Source: Bryobacterales bacterium (GTDB taxonomy: Bacteria; Acidobacteriota; Terriglobia; Bryobacterales; Bryobacteraceae). From it: DNA of 64,000 bases. How positions within the stretch are numbered: position 1 is the stretch's first letter; each line of letters starts with the position of its first letter. The DNA lies in assembly GCA_020852175.1 (NCBI GenBank), contig JADZBH010000005.1, positions 62,001 to 126,000 on the forward strand, written 5' to 3'. A model generated the notes under the pieces. The model searched no databases. It was given only the letters and a program-made list of their open reading frames with translations, and was not told where the DNA came from. Below, piece after piece: positions 16,696 through 26,090 of this stretch. Made by a program: the position numbers and the translations under genes.

Positions 16696-17316
16696 ATGGG
16701 CCTACCGGCGCGGGTTCGCGTGAAGTTGAGTTCGGAAGCCGCGGGATCGATCGCCATCACGCCTGTGGTCGTTCAGGAGATGGCCCTGGCCGATCTGTTG
16801 GAACATGTGCTCGCCTCGACCGGCGGCAAGCAGTTGGAGCGGATTGGAGAGACGCTCCGGCGCGGCACGTTGGTAAGCGGCGCATCACGTTTGCGCTGGG
16901 AGGGATTCGAAGCGGAGTTCGAACCCCTCTCGGCGCTGCTCTCCCGGTTTCCCGACCCCGACCCCGCCAGGCCTTTCCTCGCGGAAGAGTGCCGGGGGCT
17001 GCTCTTCCTGGGCCCGGCGGCCAAACTGGAGTTCACGCGCGAGGCGGCTGCCCGCAGGCGGCTTCTGCGGCGCCGCTCGTTTTGGGACGCCGTCCTGGAG
17101 CACTCCGTCCGTTTCGTCTACGATTCCTATTCCTACCGCGACCGCGCCGACGTGTACACCGTCCGCTTCACCCCCGCCGAGGCGTCCGCACTACGCGCGC
17201 AGGCGGGCCTGCTCAAGTATCCGACTTTGGCGCGGCAGGTAGCAGCTTCTTCTTTCGACCGGCTCCAGCTAAGCGTTGCCCGGGAGAACGTTTCGCGTTC
17301 TTCGACTTCGATTTGA
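16696..17316 (+). CDS. Conserved-looking protein of unknown function
   Basis: A 206-residue basic protein. The N-terminal half is mixed alpha/beta (VVVQEMALADLLEHVLASTGGKQLERIGETLRRGTLVSGASRLRW); the middle has a charged RRRLLRRRSFWDAVLEH helix, and the C-terminal half has VRFVYDSYSYRDRADVYTVRF. No known domain recognised and no signal peptide. The last 104 bases overlap the 3' end of the convergent der gene. It is divergent from the MidA-type gene, sharing a 27-base promoter interval. Confidence 0.6.
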   Translation: MGLPARVRVKLSSEAAGSIAITPVVVQEMALADLLEHVLASTGGKQLERIGETLRRGTLVSGASRLRWEGFEAEFEPLSALLSRFPDPDPARPFLAEECRGLLFLGPAAKLEFTREAAARRRLLRRRSFWDAVLEHSVRFVYDSYSYRDRADVYTVRFTPAEASALRAQAGLLKYPTLARQVAASSFDRLQLSVARENVSRSSTSI

Positions 17317-18598
17317 TCACAAGGGGCGTGCCGGCGAAGCCGAACTTTTCGCGAAGCTGATTGGCCACGTAGCGCTCGTGCGAAAAGTGCATGGCCTTCG
17401 TGCTGTCCTTGAACAGAACGAAAACGGGCGGACGCACGCCGGTCTGCGTCAAATAGCGGACCTTCAATTCCAGATCGGTCTCCAGCGACTGGAAGAACTT
17501 GTTCAAATCCGACGTTGAGATGCGTTTGGACGCTTCCTGATAGCCGCGGCGGATGAGGTTGAAGAGCTGGCTGACGCCCGCGCCCGTCAGGGCCGAAATA
17601 AAGGCGATGGGTGCGTAGTCCAGATAACGCAACTCATCGCGCACCGTTTGCACGAAGGCGCGTTTATCCTTGTTCTCCACGGCGTCCCACTTGTTCAGGA
17701 CAATCACGATGGCGCGTCCGGCTTCGTGCGCGTAGCCGGCGATGTTGGCGTCGATGGCAACCACGCCTTCGGTGGCGTCGATGACCATCAGGACGACGTC
17801 GGACTCCTCGAGATGCCGGCGCGCCATCATGACGCTCAGCTTCTCGGCCATCAGTTTCGTCTTCCCTTTCCGCCGTATGCCCGCCGTATCGATGAAAACG
17901 TACTCGGCTCCCTCGTGCATCACCGTTTCATCGACGGCGTCGCGCGTGGTGCCCGCGATGGGCGTGACAATGGCCCGCTCCTCGCCGCACAGGGCGTTCA
18001 ATAGGGTCGACTTGCCCACGTTGGGCCGCCCGATGATCGAGACACGAATGCGGAGAGGCTTCGCGGCGATCTCCTCGGGCTCGCTGGCAACCGGCATGCC
18101 GGCCGTGGCATGGTCCAGCAGGTCGTCGATCCCGATGCGATGTTCGGCTGAGATGGGGAAGAGATAATCGAAGCCAAGCGACCAGAACTCGGCCGCCAGG
18201 TTCTCCACCTTGATGTCATCGATCTTGTTCACGGCCAGAACCACCGGTTTCGACAGGGTGTGCAGCAGGCGGGCCAGTTCGCGGTCGATCCCGGTGATCT
18301 CCGTCCGTCCGTCGATCACATAGATGATGTGGCCCGCGTTTTCGAAAGCCACGCGCGCCTGCTTGAAGATCTCGGCGGGAATCATCTCATCGTCGTTCGG
18401 AATGATGCCGCCGGTGTCGATCAGCTCGAAGCGCCGGCCTCGGTAGTCGGCGATGCCTGAGATGCGGTCGCGCGTGATGCCGGGCTCGTCGCCCACGATG
18501 GAGCGGCGTTTGCCGAGGATGGCGTTGAAAAGTGTCGACTTGCCTACGTTGGGCCGTCCGACCACGACGATGGAGGGCAAGCGGATTGGTTCAGACAT
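17213..18598 (-). CDS. der: Ribosome assembly GTPase Der (EngA)
   Basis: A 461-residue protein with two tandem G domains. The first starts [15 protein letters not shown] at residue 12 with DTGG and NKID motifs. The second has [13 protein letters not shown] near 188, with DTAGIRRKGK and LNKWD. A C-terminal KH-like domain follows (HFSHERYVANQLREKFGFAGTPLVI), with a lysine-rich tail. Der acts in 50S subunit maturation. Full length for the family. Confidence 0.98.
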   Translation of the reverse strand: MSEPIRLPSIVVVGRPNVGKSTLFNAILGKRRSIVGDEPGITRDRISGIADYRGRRFELIDTGGIIPNDDEMIPAEIFKQARVAFENAGHIIYVIDGRTEITGIDRELARLLHTLSKPVVLAVNKIDDIKVENLAAEFWSLGFDYLFPISAEHRIGIDDLLDHATAGMPVASEPEEIAAKPLRIRVSIIGRPNVGKSTLLNALCGEERAIVTPIAGTTRDAVDETVMHEGAEYVFIDTAGIRRKGKTKLMAEKLSVMMARRHLEESDVVLMVIDATEGVVAIDANIAGYAHEAGRAIVIVLNKWDAVENKDKRAFVQTVRDELRYLDYAPIAFISALTGAGVSQLFNLIRRGYQEASKRISTSDLNKFFQSLETDLELKVRYLTQTGVRPPVFVLFKDSTKAMHFSHERYVANQLREKFGFAGTPLVIKSKSKNAKRSPGQRLAGAGRKKKLLPAAPKSDT

Positions 18599-18666
18599 GA
18601 TGCGGATTATGGAAAGCGTGGATCGAACCGCGCTTGTACCATGAGAACACGGCGGCAGGCGCGCGG

Positions 18667-19446
18667 CTAGCTTCCCGCCACCAGGCGCTTCCAGAAGCCC
18701 TTCTTTCCTTCCGGGATCCGCAGATACTCGAGCACGGGCCGCATGGCGGCTTCGTCGAGAGGCTTGGCCTTGTCCAGCGCATCGTCGGCTTCACGGATGC
18801 GGCACGCCCTGTGCACCTCGAACCACGATTCCTCGAGCGTCCGTTCAAAGGTGGAGCGATGCTGCCACGTGTTGCGTCCGTCGATGACATCGAAGAAATC
18901 GCGATAACCGAGAGGTTCGGCCGGCGGCTGGCGTTCCACCTCTTCGCCTAATGCGTGCCCGTGCCGCGCCAGCATCTTCACGGACCAGTCGTCCAACTTC
19001 GCGCGGAGCAGTGCGCCGGTACGCTCTCGCAGCTTCACAGCGGTCTCAGGCGCCATGCGCATGATGCGCGCGGCCTCCCGCGCCGGATAGCCGAAGGTTT
19101 CCAGCCATGCCGTCTGCCGTTCGACAGCCGTCAGAGGGGCCAGCGCCTCCTGCACCAGGTCGAGGCCGGGCGCCGCTTCCGGAACGTGTGTACGGGTCAG
19201 TTCCACGACCAGAGGCCGGAGGCTATCCAGGAACTCGCGCTCCGTCATCGGCTGCATGCCATGCAAGGGGGAACTCTTCGTTTCGCGCAGCCTCTCCACA
19301 AGGTGCATCACCTGTTCTTCGCCGCCGCCATAATGAGCCACGATGCGCCGCACGGGCGGCAGAAAGGTGCGCACGAAGTGGCGCCATCCCTCGGGCTTGC
19401 CCTGGCGGCAATCGGCGATCATGTCAAAGCAGGTGTAGATAGCCAA
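18667..19446 (-). CDS. Sigma-70-like (ECF-type) regulatory protein, divergent
   Basis: A 259-residue protein. Residues 7-40 (DMIADCRQGKPEGWRHFVRTFLPPVRRIVAHYGG) resemble the first helices of ECF sigma region 2. Residues about 105-140 (LTAVERQTAWLETFGYPAREAARIMRMAPETAVKLRERT) resemble the region-4 helix-turn-helix. The segment between them is shorter and diverged, and a C-terminal extension of about 100 residues is not sigma-like. No anti-sigma gene is adjacent. It may be a sigma-like factor of low activity or a repurposed fold. Confidence 0.6.
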   Translation of the reverse strand: MAIYTCFDMIADCRQGKPEGWRHFVRTFLPPVRRIVAHYGGGEEQVMHLVERLRETKSSPLHGMQPMTEREFLDSLRPLVVELTRTHVPEAAPGLDLVQEALAPLTAVERQTAWLETFGYPAREAARIMRMAPETAVKLRERTGALLRAKLDDWSVKMLARHGHALGEEVERQPPAEPLGYRDFFDVIDGRNTWQHRSTFERTLEESWFEVHRACRIREADDALDKAKPLDEAAMRPVLEYLRIPEGKKGFWKRLVAGS

Positions 19447-19464
19447 ACGCGTGCGTTCCTTCCG

Positions 19465-21015
19465 TCAGTCCAAATCGAATGAGATGCCCTGCGCCAGCGG
19501 CAGATCGCGCGAATAGTTGATGGTCACGGTCTGGCGGCGCATGTATGCCTTCCAGGAATCGGATCCGGACTCGCGCCCGCCGCCTGTGTCCTTCTCTCCG
19601 CCAAACGCACCGCCAATCTCGGCGCCGCTGGTGCCGATGTTCACATTGGCAATGCCGCAGTCGCTGCCGCTCGCGCTCAGAAATGTCCCGGCGTGCCGCA
19701 GGTTCGTAGTGAACATCGCCGAACTGAGCCCTTGCGGCACGTCATTGTGCCAGGCAATGGCCTCGTCCAGGGTGTCGAACGGGATCACGTGGAGAACCGG
19801 GGCGAACACCTCCTCCCGCACCACCGGCATCGTGTGAGAGGAGCGCAGAATCGCAGGCTCCACGAAGCAGCCTCCGGGCAGGTCCTCACGGCGCCGCCCT
19901 CCGTAGAGCAGTTCGGCCCCTTGCGCGCGCGCCGTTTCGATGGCGGTCATCATTGCCTCCACGGCGCCCGGCCCGGCCAGCGGACCCATCAGCGTGGACT
20001 CCTCCATCGGATCGCCGATCCGCACCTGTGCGTACGCGCGCGTCAACCTTTCGACGAAGGCCGCTTCCACGCCGCGCTGGACGAAAAGGCGGCGAATCGA
20101 CGTGCATCGCTGTCCCGCCGTGCCCACGGCCCCAAACACAACCGCGCGCAGAGCCAGATCCAGGTCCGCGTCGTCCATGAGAATCACGCCATTGTTGCCG
20201 CCGAGTTCCAGCAGCGTACGGCCCAGGCGGCGTCCCACCACCTCGCCCACCCGCCGGCCCATGGCGCAGGAACCGGTGGCGCTGATCAACGGCAGACGCG
20301 CGTCGGCGAGCATCGGTTCGCCGATCTCATCCACGGAACCGGCCACCAGCGAGAAGACGCCTTCGAAGCCATGCCGCGCCAGCACCCGGTTCGCGATGTG
20401 CTGCACGGCCAGCGCCGTCAACGGCGTGCGCGGCGAAGGCTTCCACACGACACAGTCGCCGCATACGGCGGCCAGCATCGCGTTCCAGGCCCATACGGCC
20501 ACGGGAAAGTTGAATGCCGTGATCACGCCCACGCGCCCCAGCGGATGCCACTGCTCGTGGAGCACGTGGCCGGGGCGTTCGCTGGGCATGGTCAGGCCAT
20601 ACAGTTGCCGCGACAGGCCAACGGCGAAATCGGCGATGTCGATCATCTCCTGAACCTCGCCGCGCCCTTCCGCCAGAATCTTGCCCATTTCGAGCGTCAC
20701 CAGCGCGCCCAGATCATCCTTTGCACGGCGCAGCTCCTCGCCAAACTCGCGGACAATCTCGCCCCGTTTCGGCGCCGGATGCAGCCGCCACCGCGCCCAC
20801 ACCGCGCCTGCTTCGTCCACCACGCGTTCGTAGTCCTGCCGGGAGGCTTGCCGCACGCGGGCGAGCGTTTTTCCGGTGGCCGGGTTGAAGGGTGCAAGAG
20901 GCTCGCCACTGGTGGAGATCCATTGGCGCGCACAGGCGCCAGGATTGTCGGCGGCGAGGCCGAGGCGTTCCAGGATCACACTGTCCATTGTAGTGATCGC
21001 GGGCGAGCCAGCCAC
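19465..21015 (-). CDS. Aldehyde dehydrogenase, ALDH7/aminoadipate-semialdehyde type
   Basis: A 516-residue NAD(P)-dependent aldehyde dehydrogenase. Features: ITAFNFPVAVWAWN and WKPSPRTPL cofactor region, LLELGGNNGVI with the general-base glutamate, and GTAGQRCTSIRR with the catalytic cysteine. The sequence pattern (NFPVAVWAWN, GGEKDTGGGRESGSDSWK) fits the ALDH7 antiquitin family, which oxidises alpha-aminoadipate semialdehyde or betaine aldehyde. The GTG at 21015 is chosen because AGGAGG lies 7 bases upstream; it overlaps the 3' end of the radical SAM gene by 40 bases. Confidence 0.92.
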   Translation of the reverse strand: MAGSPAITTMDSVILERLGLAADNPGACARQWISTSGEPLAPFNPATGKTLARVRQASRQDYERVVDEAGAVWARWRLHPAPKRGEIVREFGEELRRAKDDLGALVTLEMGKILAEGRGEVQEMIDIADFAVGLSRQLYGLTMPSERPGHVLHEQWHPLGRVGVITAFNFPVAVWAWNAMLAAVCGDCVVWKPSPRTPLTALAVQHIANRVLARHGFEGVFSLVAGSVDEIGEPMLADARLPLISATGSCAMGRRVGEVVGRRLGRTLLELGGNNGVILMDDADLDLALRAVVFGAVGTAGQRCTSIRRLFVQRGVEAAFVERLTRAYAQVRIGDPMEESTLMGPLAGPGAVEAMMTAIETARAQGAELLYGGRRREDLPGGCFVEPAILRSSHTMPVVREEVFAPVLHVIPFDTLDEAIAWHNDVPQGLSSAMFTTNLRHAGTFLSASGSDCGIANVNIGTSGAEIGGAFGGEKDTGGGRESGSDSWKAYMRRQTVTINYSRDLPLAQGISFDLD

Positions 21016-21854
21016 GCGAACGCCTCCTCACCCACGCCAAACTCCCGCCCGGCGGCGCGCGCCACTCGGGCGATGCGCTCGACGGCGGCGCGCTGAAATT
21101 CCGGCTCATGCCACCGCTCAAACCCACGCGCGCGGCTGATCGCTTCGGCTTCGGGCCGCGTGGTGGCGCCATGCCGCTTCACCGAGCGGAGGTGAAACGG
21201 GTCGCCGATCACCGGCTCGACGGTCACCCGCAGCGCCTCTTCGGCGAGGATCTCCGGGTCGCACGGCAGCAGCGGGGCCAGCGTGGCATGAACGGCGAGA
21301 CCGGCGTCGCGCAGCGTGGCGATGGCCGCCAGCCTTTCATCGAATGTCGCGCAATGCGGTTCATACCACCGCCGCACATCATCGCGGTTCGTGGTGAGGG
21401 AAAAGCTGATGCGCAACGTGGTGCGGCGCGCCAGTGCCAGGAGGCGGCCGAGGTCGCGCAGCACCAGCGGCCCGCGCGTTTGCAGCACGAACACCTCGGG
21501 GGGCCGTTCCACAAGCACATCGAGCAACTCCGGCATCCGCCGCTCGGCCTCTTCGGCGGGCTGATAAGGGTCCACCAGCGGCGAGCAGTAGATTTTCTGT
21601 CCCGGACGCGACTCACGCGACAGCAGTGCGGGCGCATTTTCCTTGAAGGTCGTGAACTGCCCCCACCGCCGCCAGTCGTCCGGCTGCAAGCCGCCCTGAA
21701 TGCGCATTGTCGGCACGTAGCAATAGGTGCAGCCAAAGGTGCAGTTGCGCGCAGGCGTCAGCGAGTGAGTGAAACCCGCGGCGGCGATAAAGCCGGAGGT
21801 ACGGCTCAGGATGCTTCCCGCCGGAGCGCGAAAAATGCGGAACCTCTCGCTCAC
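20976..21854 (-). CDS. SPL-like radical SAM protein
   Basis: A 292-residue radical SAM enzyme. N38-CTFGCTYCY holds the C-x3-C-x2-C cluster (C38, C42, C45) that binds the SAM-cleaving 4Fe-4S. It lacks the C-terminal region of true spore photoproduct lyase and resembles the Rv2578c/SplB-like family seen in non-sporulating bacteria; the substrate is unknown. Co-directional and overlapping with the downstream aldehyde dehydrogenase. Confidence 0.88.
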   Translation of the reverse strand: MSERFRIFRAPAGSILSRTSGFIAAAGFTHSLTPARNCTFGCTYCYVPTMRIQGGLQPDDWRRWGQFTTFKENAPALLSRESRPGQKIYCSPLVDPYQPAEEAERRMPELLDVLVERPPEVFVLQTRGPLVLRDLGRLLALARRTTLRISFSLTTNRDDVRRWYEPHCATFDERLAAIATLRDAGLAVHATLAPLLPCDPEILAEEALRVTVEPVIGDPFHLRSVKRHGATTRPEAEAISRARGFERWHEPEFQRAAVERIARVARAAGREFGVGEEAFAWLARPRSLQWTV

Positions 21855-21893
21855 TCTCCCATTCTAGGAAGTTTGCGATAAGCTCTCCCCATA

Positions 21894-23216
21894 ATGAACC
21901 GTCGCGCTTTTCTGTCCAGCACAGCGGCTCCTGTCGCACTAGCCGCTCCTTACTTCGACCCCGCGGGCCGCGTCAGGGGCGCCAACGACCGGATTCAACT
22001 CGGCCTGATTGGCTGCGGCGGCCGCGGCCGTTACGTGGGCGGATTCATGAAAGAAGTACCGAACACCCACTTCACCGCATTGGCCGATGTATCGCTGCCG
22101 CTCGCCAATCGCGCCAAGGACTGGAGCGGTCAAGGCGATGCACGCGTGTTTCAGGACCTCCGCAAGCTGCTGGAGTTGAAAGACGTCGACGCGGTGCTTG
22201 TGGCCACGCCCGATCACTGGCACTGCCTGGCCACGATCCTGTCGGTTGAGGCGGGCAAGGACGTGTACACCGAAAAGCCCTTCTCACACAACATCCGGGA
22301 AGGCCGTGCCATGGTGGAGGCCGCTGAAAAGTCCGGGCGCATCGTGTGCGCGGGGACGCAACAGCGTTCCGCCGATCACTTTCCCGAGGTGGCGAAGATG
22401 ATCCAGAGCGGGGCCATCGGCAAGGTGAGCTATGTTCGCATCTGGAACTTCGTGAACCGCTGGCCGCAGGGTGTCGGTAAGTTGACGCCGCAACCGACGC
22501 CCGCCGGCCTCGATTGGGATATGTACTGCGGGCCTGCTCCCCTGGTTCCTTACGCGCCGCAACGCCACAGCGGCACTTATCGCTGGTTCTTCGATTACTC
22601 GGGCGGTTGGATCACCGATTATGGCGCTCATCGCTTCGACACCGTCCACCAGATCATGGGCTCCGACGCGCCGCTCACTGTCTCGGCCAGCGGCGGCCGT
22701 TTCAGCCTGCAGGACGACTCCGACATTCCCGACATGCTTCAGGTGACCTACGACTACCCGGGCTTCGTGCTCACCTACGAAGCCGTGCTGACCAACGGGC
22801 ACGGACTGGGCGGGCGGCAGCCGGGCATGCGTTATTACAACTCCCGCGGCGAGATGGACCGGCCGAATGGCATGGCCTTCTACGGCACCACCGGGTCGAT
22901 CTTCGCCGACCGCATCGGCTATGAGGTCTATCCCGAAAAGGGAGGCCCGGAGCGCACGTGGAAGAACACCACCGATTCCACGCGAGTCCACGCCCAACAC
23001 TTTGTCGATTGCGTGCGCACGCGCAAGACGCCGCGTGCAACGGCCGCCATTGGCCACCGCTCCAACGTCGTGCCGCTGCTCGGCAACATCGCCTACAAAA
23101 CGAAGTTGAAATTGAAGTGGGATGCGGCCAGGGAGAGCTTCATCGACGCCCCGAAAGAGGCGCAGTTGCTGCTGGGGCGCAAAGCCCGTAAGCCTTGGGA
23201 CCGCGTGACCATTTAG
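21894..23216 (+). CDS. Tat-exported Gfo/Idh/MocA-family oxidoreductase
   Basis: A 440-residue oxidoreductase. The N-terminus MNRRAFLSSTAAPVALAAP is a twin-arginine signal (RRAFL). The NAD(P)-binding loop LGLIGCGGRGR lies at 36-46, then the VLVATPDHWH and EKPFSHN motifs that contain the catalytic lysine of the EKP motif. The C-terminal dimerisation sheet includes GGWITDYGAHRFD with the Asp/His pair. Exported Gfo/Idh enzymes of this kind are numerous in Acidobacteriota and Planctomycetota and act on sugars or glycosides; the substrate is unknown. Confidence 0.93.
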   Translation: MNRRAFLSSTAAPVALAAPYFDPAGRVRGANDRIQLGLIGCGGRGRYVGGFMKEVPNTHFTALADVSLPLANRAKDWSGQGDARVFQDLRKLLELKDVDAVLVATPDHWHCLATILSVEAGKDVYTEKPFSHNIREGRAMVEAAEKSGRIVCAGTQQRSADHFPEVAKMIQSGAIGKVSYVRIWNFVNRWPQGVGKLTPQPTPAGLDWDMYCGPAPLVPYAPQRHSGTYRWFFDYSGGWITDYGAHRFDTVHQIMGSDAPLTVSASGGRFSLQDDSDIPDMLQVTYDYPGFVLTYEAVLTNGHGLGGRQPGMRYYNSRGEMDRPNGMAFYGTTGSIFADRIGYEVYPEKGGPERTWKNTTDSTRVHAQHFVDCVRTRKTPRATAAIGHRSNVVPLLGNIAYKTKLKLKWDAARESFIDAPKEAQLLLGRKARKPWDRVTI

Positions 23217-23232
23217 CCGCGTCTCCGGCCGG

Positions 23233-24126
23233 TTACTCCGCCGCCGGGGCGCCTACGACGCGCAGCTCCGGTCGCCGTCGCTTCAGGTCCGCCGTTCCAG
23301 CGGCGGTGAACGCGGTGTCCCGCACATCCACCCATTGGAGAGCGCTCATCGCGGCCAGCGCCTCCACGGCTTCGTCGCCAACGCGCTTGCAGCCATGCAC
23401 ATCCAGCCGCTCCAGTTTCGCCAGCGGTTTCAACTTTGCCAGCCCGCGGCCCGAAATCCCCAAACCGCTCAGATTCAGCGACCGCAACTCCGTCACGGCC
23501 GCGACCGGATCCAGCCCGATGTCGGTCGTCCCCACCGTCCACAGCCCGGAGTCCGTGCGTTGTTTGCCGCTCAGGTTGAGCGACTGTATCTGCGGCAGGG
23601 CGCGTAGAACCTGCAACCCAACCTCGGTCAGCTTGTTGCCGCCAAACGTCAACTCGCGCAGGTTCGGCAGCGTCGCCAGATGTTGCAGACCGCTATCGGT
23701 CACCTCCGCGTAGCCGATATCCAGTGAGGAAATCGTGGTCTTGCCGGCAAGCAGCGCCAGGGTGTTGTCGGTTACCTTCGTGCCCCGTGCGTTGATGCGC
23801 TCGATTTTCGTCCAGTTCCGCATCACCGCCAGCCCTTCGTCGGTCACCAGTTCGGCATAGAAAAGGTTCAGCTCACGGACGTTCTTCAGCTCTTTCAGCT
23901 TCAGCAGGCCAAGGTCGGTAACCCGCGTTTCGGACAGATCCAGCCTCTCCAGGCGGTCCATCCTGGCGATCAGGTCGAGGTCGGAATCGCTCACCCATCC
24001 GCGCCGCAGGCTCAACGCCGTCACCGCGCCGCCGGGCGCGCGCTCCACTCTCCCGTCCAACGCATCGATCCAATCCGCTCCAGCGGATACGCTCGCCGCC
24101 GCGAGCAGCAACACCGCCATCCGCAT
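23233..24126 (-). CDS. Secreted leucine-rich-repeat protein (short)
   Basis: A 297-residue protein with a signal peptide ([17 protein letters not shown]). [23 protein letters not shown] capping segment is followed by about nine LRRs of roughly 24 residues ([22 protein letters not shown] pattern), ending in a RRPELRVVG cap. The repeat consensus is the GALA/cysteine-containing 'T-D-x-G-L' subtype common in Acidobacteriota and Planctomycetota. Its ATG overlaps the stop of the longer LRR gene as TGATG, so it is translationally coupled. Ligand unknown. Confidence 0.85.
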   Translation of the reverse strand: MRMAVLLLAAASVSAGADWIDALDGRVERAPGGAVTALSLRRGWVSDSDLDLIARMDRLERLDLSETRVTDLGLLKLKELKNVRELNLFYAELVTDEGLAVMRNWTKIERINARGTKVTDNTLALLAGKTTISSLDIGYAEVTDSGLQHLATLPNLRELTFGGNKLTEVGLQVLRALPQIQSLNLSGKQRTDSGLWTVGTTDIGLDPVAAVTELRSLNLSGLGISGRGLAKLKPLAKLERLDVHGCKRVGDEAVEALAAMSALQWVDVRDTAFTAAGTADLKRRRPELRVVGAPAAE

Positions 24127-26090
24127 CAGCTCTTCCTCCGTGTCGGCAGCGACGACTCGGCGTCCCAAATAATGCGGCATCGTGGCAGCTTCGCCCGCAG
24201 CGACTCATGCGCCTTGCCGCCAATCAGGGTGTGATACACATTCAGGTGCTCCAGCTTTGGGAACGACGCCAGCAGGTCGATGTCGGCATCGCCCACCGTT
24301 GCCGAATCCAACCGCAGGTCGCGCAGTTCCGGAAGCCCGGCGATCAAGGCCAGCCCTTTCGAGGTCACTTGCGTGTAGTTCAGGTTCAACGTACGCAATG
24401 TCTTCATCCCGGCGATGTGCCGCAGGCTTTCATCGGTAAGCCGAGTGCGCACCGACTGCAACTCCTCCAGCGCAGGCAACTCCGACAACAACACATAGCC
24501 GTACGTATTGATCCTGTTGTAATTGATGTTCAACGATTTCAGCGACCGGATCGCCGCGACCGATTCCATCGCATCGTCGTCGATATCAGTCGTGGCCACG
24601 TCGAGCGTTTCCAGCTTCGCGAGCCCCGTAAGGTGTTTCAACCCGGCGCCCGTGATGTCGGTCATGCTCAATTTCAACGAACGCAGCGCGGCCAGCTTCC
24701 CGATCGGGGCCAGACCCGCGTCGCCCACCGGCGCACCCGACAGTTCCAACTCCTCCAGCGCCGCGAAGCCAGCCAGCCCCGTGCCGCGGACGCCTGAGTT
24801 GTTCAACACCAGCCTGCGCAACTTCGGGAGGGCGGCCAGCGCCGGCAGCCCTGAATCGCTGACAGTGGTCTGGCTCAGATCCAGTTCCTCGAGCGACGTC
24901 ATCTTCGTGAGAAACGCCACGCCCACGTTGCCCACTTCGGTCGCCGAAAGGTTCAATGTCCGCACGCCTTTCAGCTTTGCCAGCGTTTCCAGGTGCCGGT
25001 CCAGCACGGGCGTCGCGCTTAACGAAACCGCCGTCAGCACGCCCTTTTCCAGCCTCGCCTGCCCGCCCAGCGCCTCGACAAACGTCTTCATCGACGCCGC
25101 CGTTACCTGCGCCGGAACCGCGGCGGTTTTCGATATCTGGGGCGCGCTGGCCAGGAAGTTCACTTTCAATCCTGGCAGCTCCGCCAGAAGTCCGTCCACG
25201 CCTGCCTTGGTCACGCGCGTGTAGCGCAGATCGAGTGAGCGCAACTGCTTCTTTCCCGCCAGCAGACGCAGCCCCGCGTTCGTGACGCGGCTGCGATAGA
25301 GATTGAGTTCCTCCAGATCGTGCATACCCGCTAGCGCCTGCAGGCCTTCATCGGTGATGGGCGCACCCAGCAGATTCAGCTTCTTCATCGCCGTCAGTTT
25401 GCTTAATTGCGCCAGCCCGGCGTCGGTCACGCGGCAGCCGTACAGGTCCAGTTGTTCCAGCTTCGTCAACCCGGCGATGTGATGCAGCCCGGCATCGCTC
25501 ACCAGCGTGTCCCTCACCAGCAGACGCCGCAGTTCCTTCATCCGCGGCAACGACGCCATGCCTTCATCGTCGAACTGCGCGTAGGTCAGGTCGAGCGATG
25601 TCAGCGACGGGAACACGCCGAGAGTCCGCCCCTTCACTTTGGTTTGCTGCAACCGCAATTCGCGCAGATTCGTCAGGCCCGCGAGCTGTTCAATACCCTT
25701 GTCCTGGATGTTGATATCGGTGAGGAAGTGAATGCTGAAGTACAACTTTTCGAGTGACGTCAGGGCATTCAACGCCCCCAGGTCCTTGTTCGAATCGCGA
25801 CGGCTGCCCGCCCCTTCGTTCCACATCGGCCCCGGCAGGTAGAGCTCGCGCAGACGCCGCAACTGCGCCAGCCGCGCCAGTTCTTCCGGCGTAATCAACG
25901 TGCCCGTCAGGTCCGCCGCCACCACAGCCACATCGCCATCGGGCAGCTCCCACAAATGGCGGACCTCCGCCGCCTGGCCGGCCAACGTGACGGTTCCGCC
26001 ATAGCGGAGGATCCACTCGGCCAGCGAGCGTTCCGTATCGGCGGCCCTTGCCGCCACAGCGAGCAGCGCCAGTGCCAGAAGCTTCTTCAT
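24126..26090 (-). CDS. Secreted leucine-rich-repeat protein (long, two-module)
   Basis: A 654-residue protein with a signal peptide ([17 protein letters not shown]). Two LRR arrays can be seen: residues about 60-300, and a second from about 335 after a Ala/Pro-rich linker ([15 protein letters not shown]). The second array opens with [21 protein letters not shown], the same cap as in the shorter downstream LRR protein ([20 protein letters not shown]). Repeats follow a L..L.L..T.V.D.GL pattern. Coupled on both sides by TGATG overlaps: upstream enolase-family gene, downstream LRR gene. Confidence 0.85.
   Translation of the reverse strand: MKKLLALALLAVAARAADTERSLAEWILRYGGTVTLAGQAAEVRHLWELPDGDVAVVAADLTGTLITPEELARLAQLRRLRELYLPGPMWNEGAGSRRDSNKDLGALNALTSLEKLYFSIHFLTDINIQDKGIEQLAGLTNLRELRLQQTKVKGRTLGVFPSLTSLDLTYAQFDDEGMASLPRMKELRRLLVRDTLVSDAGLHHIAGLTKLEQLDLYGCRVTDAGLAQLSKLTAMKKLNLLGAPITDEGLQALAGMHDLEELNLYRSRVTNAGLRLLAGKKQLRSLDLRYTRVTKAGVDGLLAELPGLKVNFLASAPQISKTAAVPAQVTAASMKTFVEALGGQARLEKGVLTAVSLSATPVLDRHLETLAKLKGVRTLNLSATEVGNVGVAFLTKMTSLEELDLSQTTVSDSGLPALAALPKLRRLVLNNSGVRGTGLAGFAALEELELSGAPVGDAGLAPIGKLAALRSLKLSMTDITGAGLKHLTGLAKLETLDVATTDIDDDAMESVAAIRSLKSLNINYNRINTYGYVLLSELPALEELQSVRTRLTDESLRHIAGMKTLRTLNLNYTQVTSKGLALIAGLPELRDLRLDSATVGDADIDLLASFPKLEHLNVYHTLIGGKAHESLRAKLPRCRIIWDAESSLPTRRKS

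Noticed and set aside
19693-21096. A 467-codon open frame on the plus strand opposite the aldehyde dehydrogenase
   Set aside because: The ALDH signatures on the minus strand are unambiguous; the opposite frame has no domain and is rich in His, Arg and Pro.
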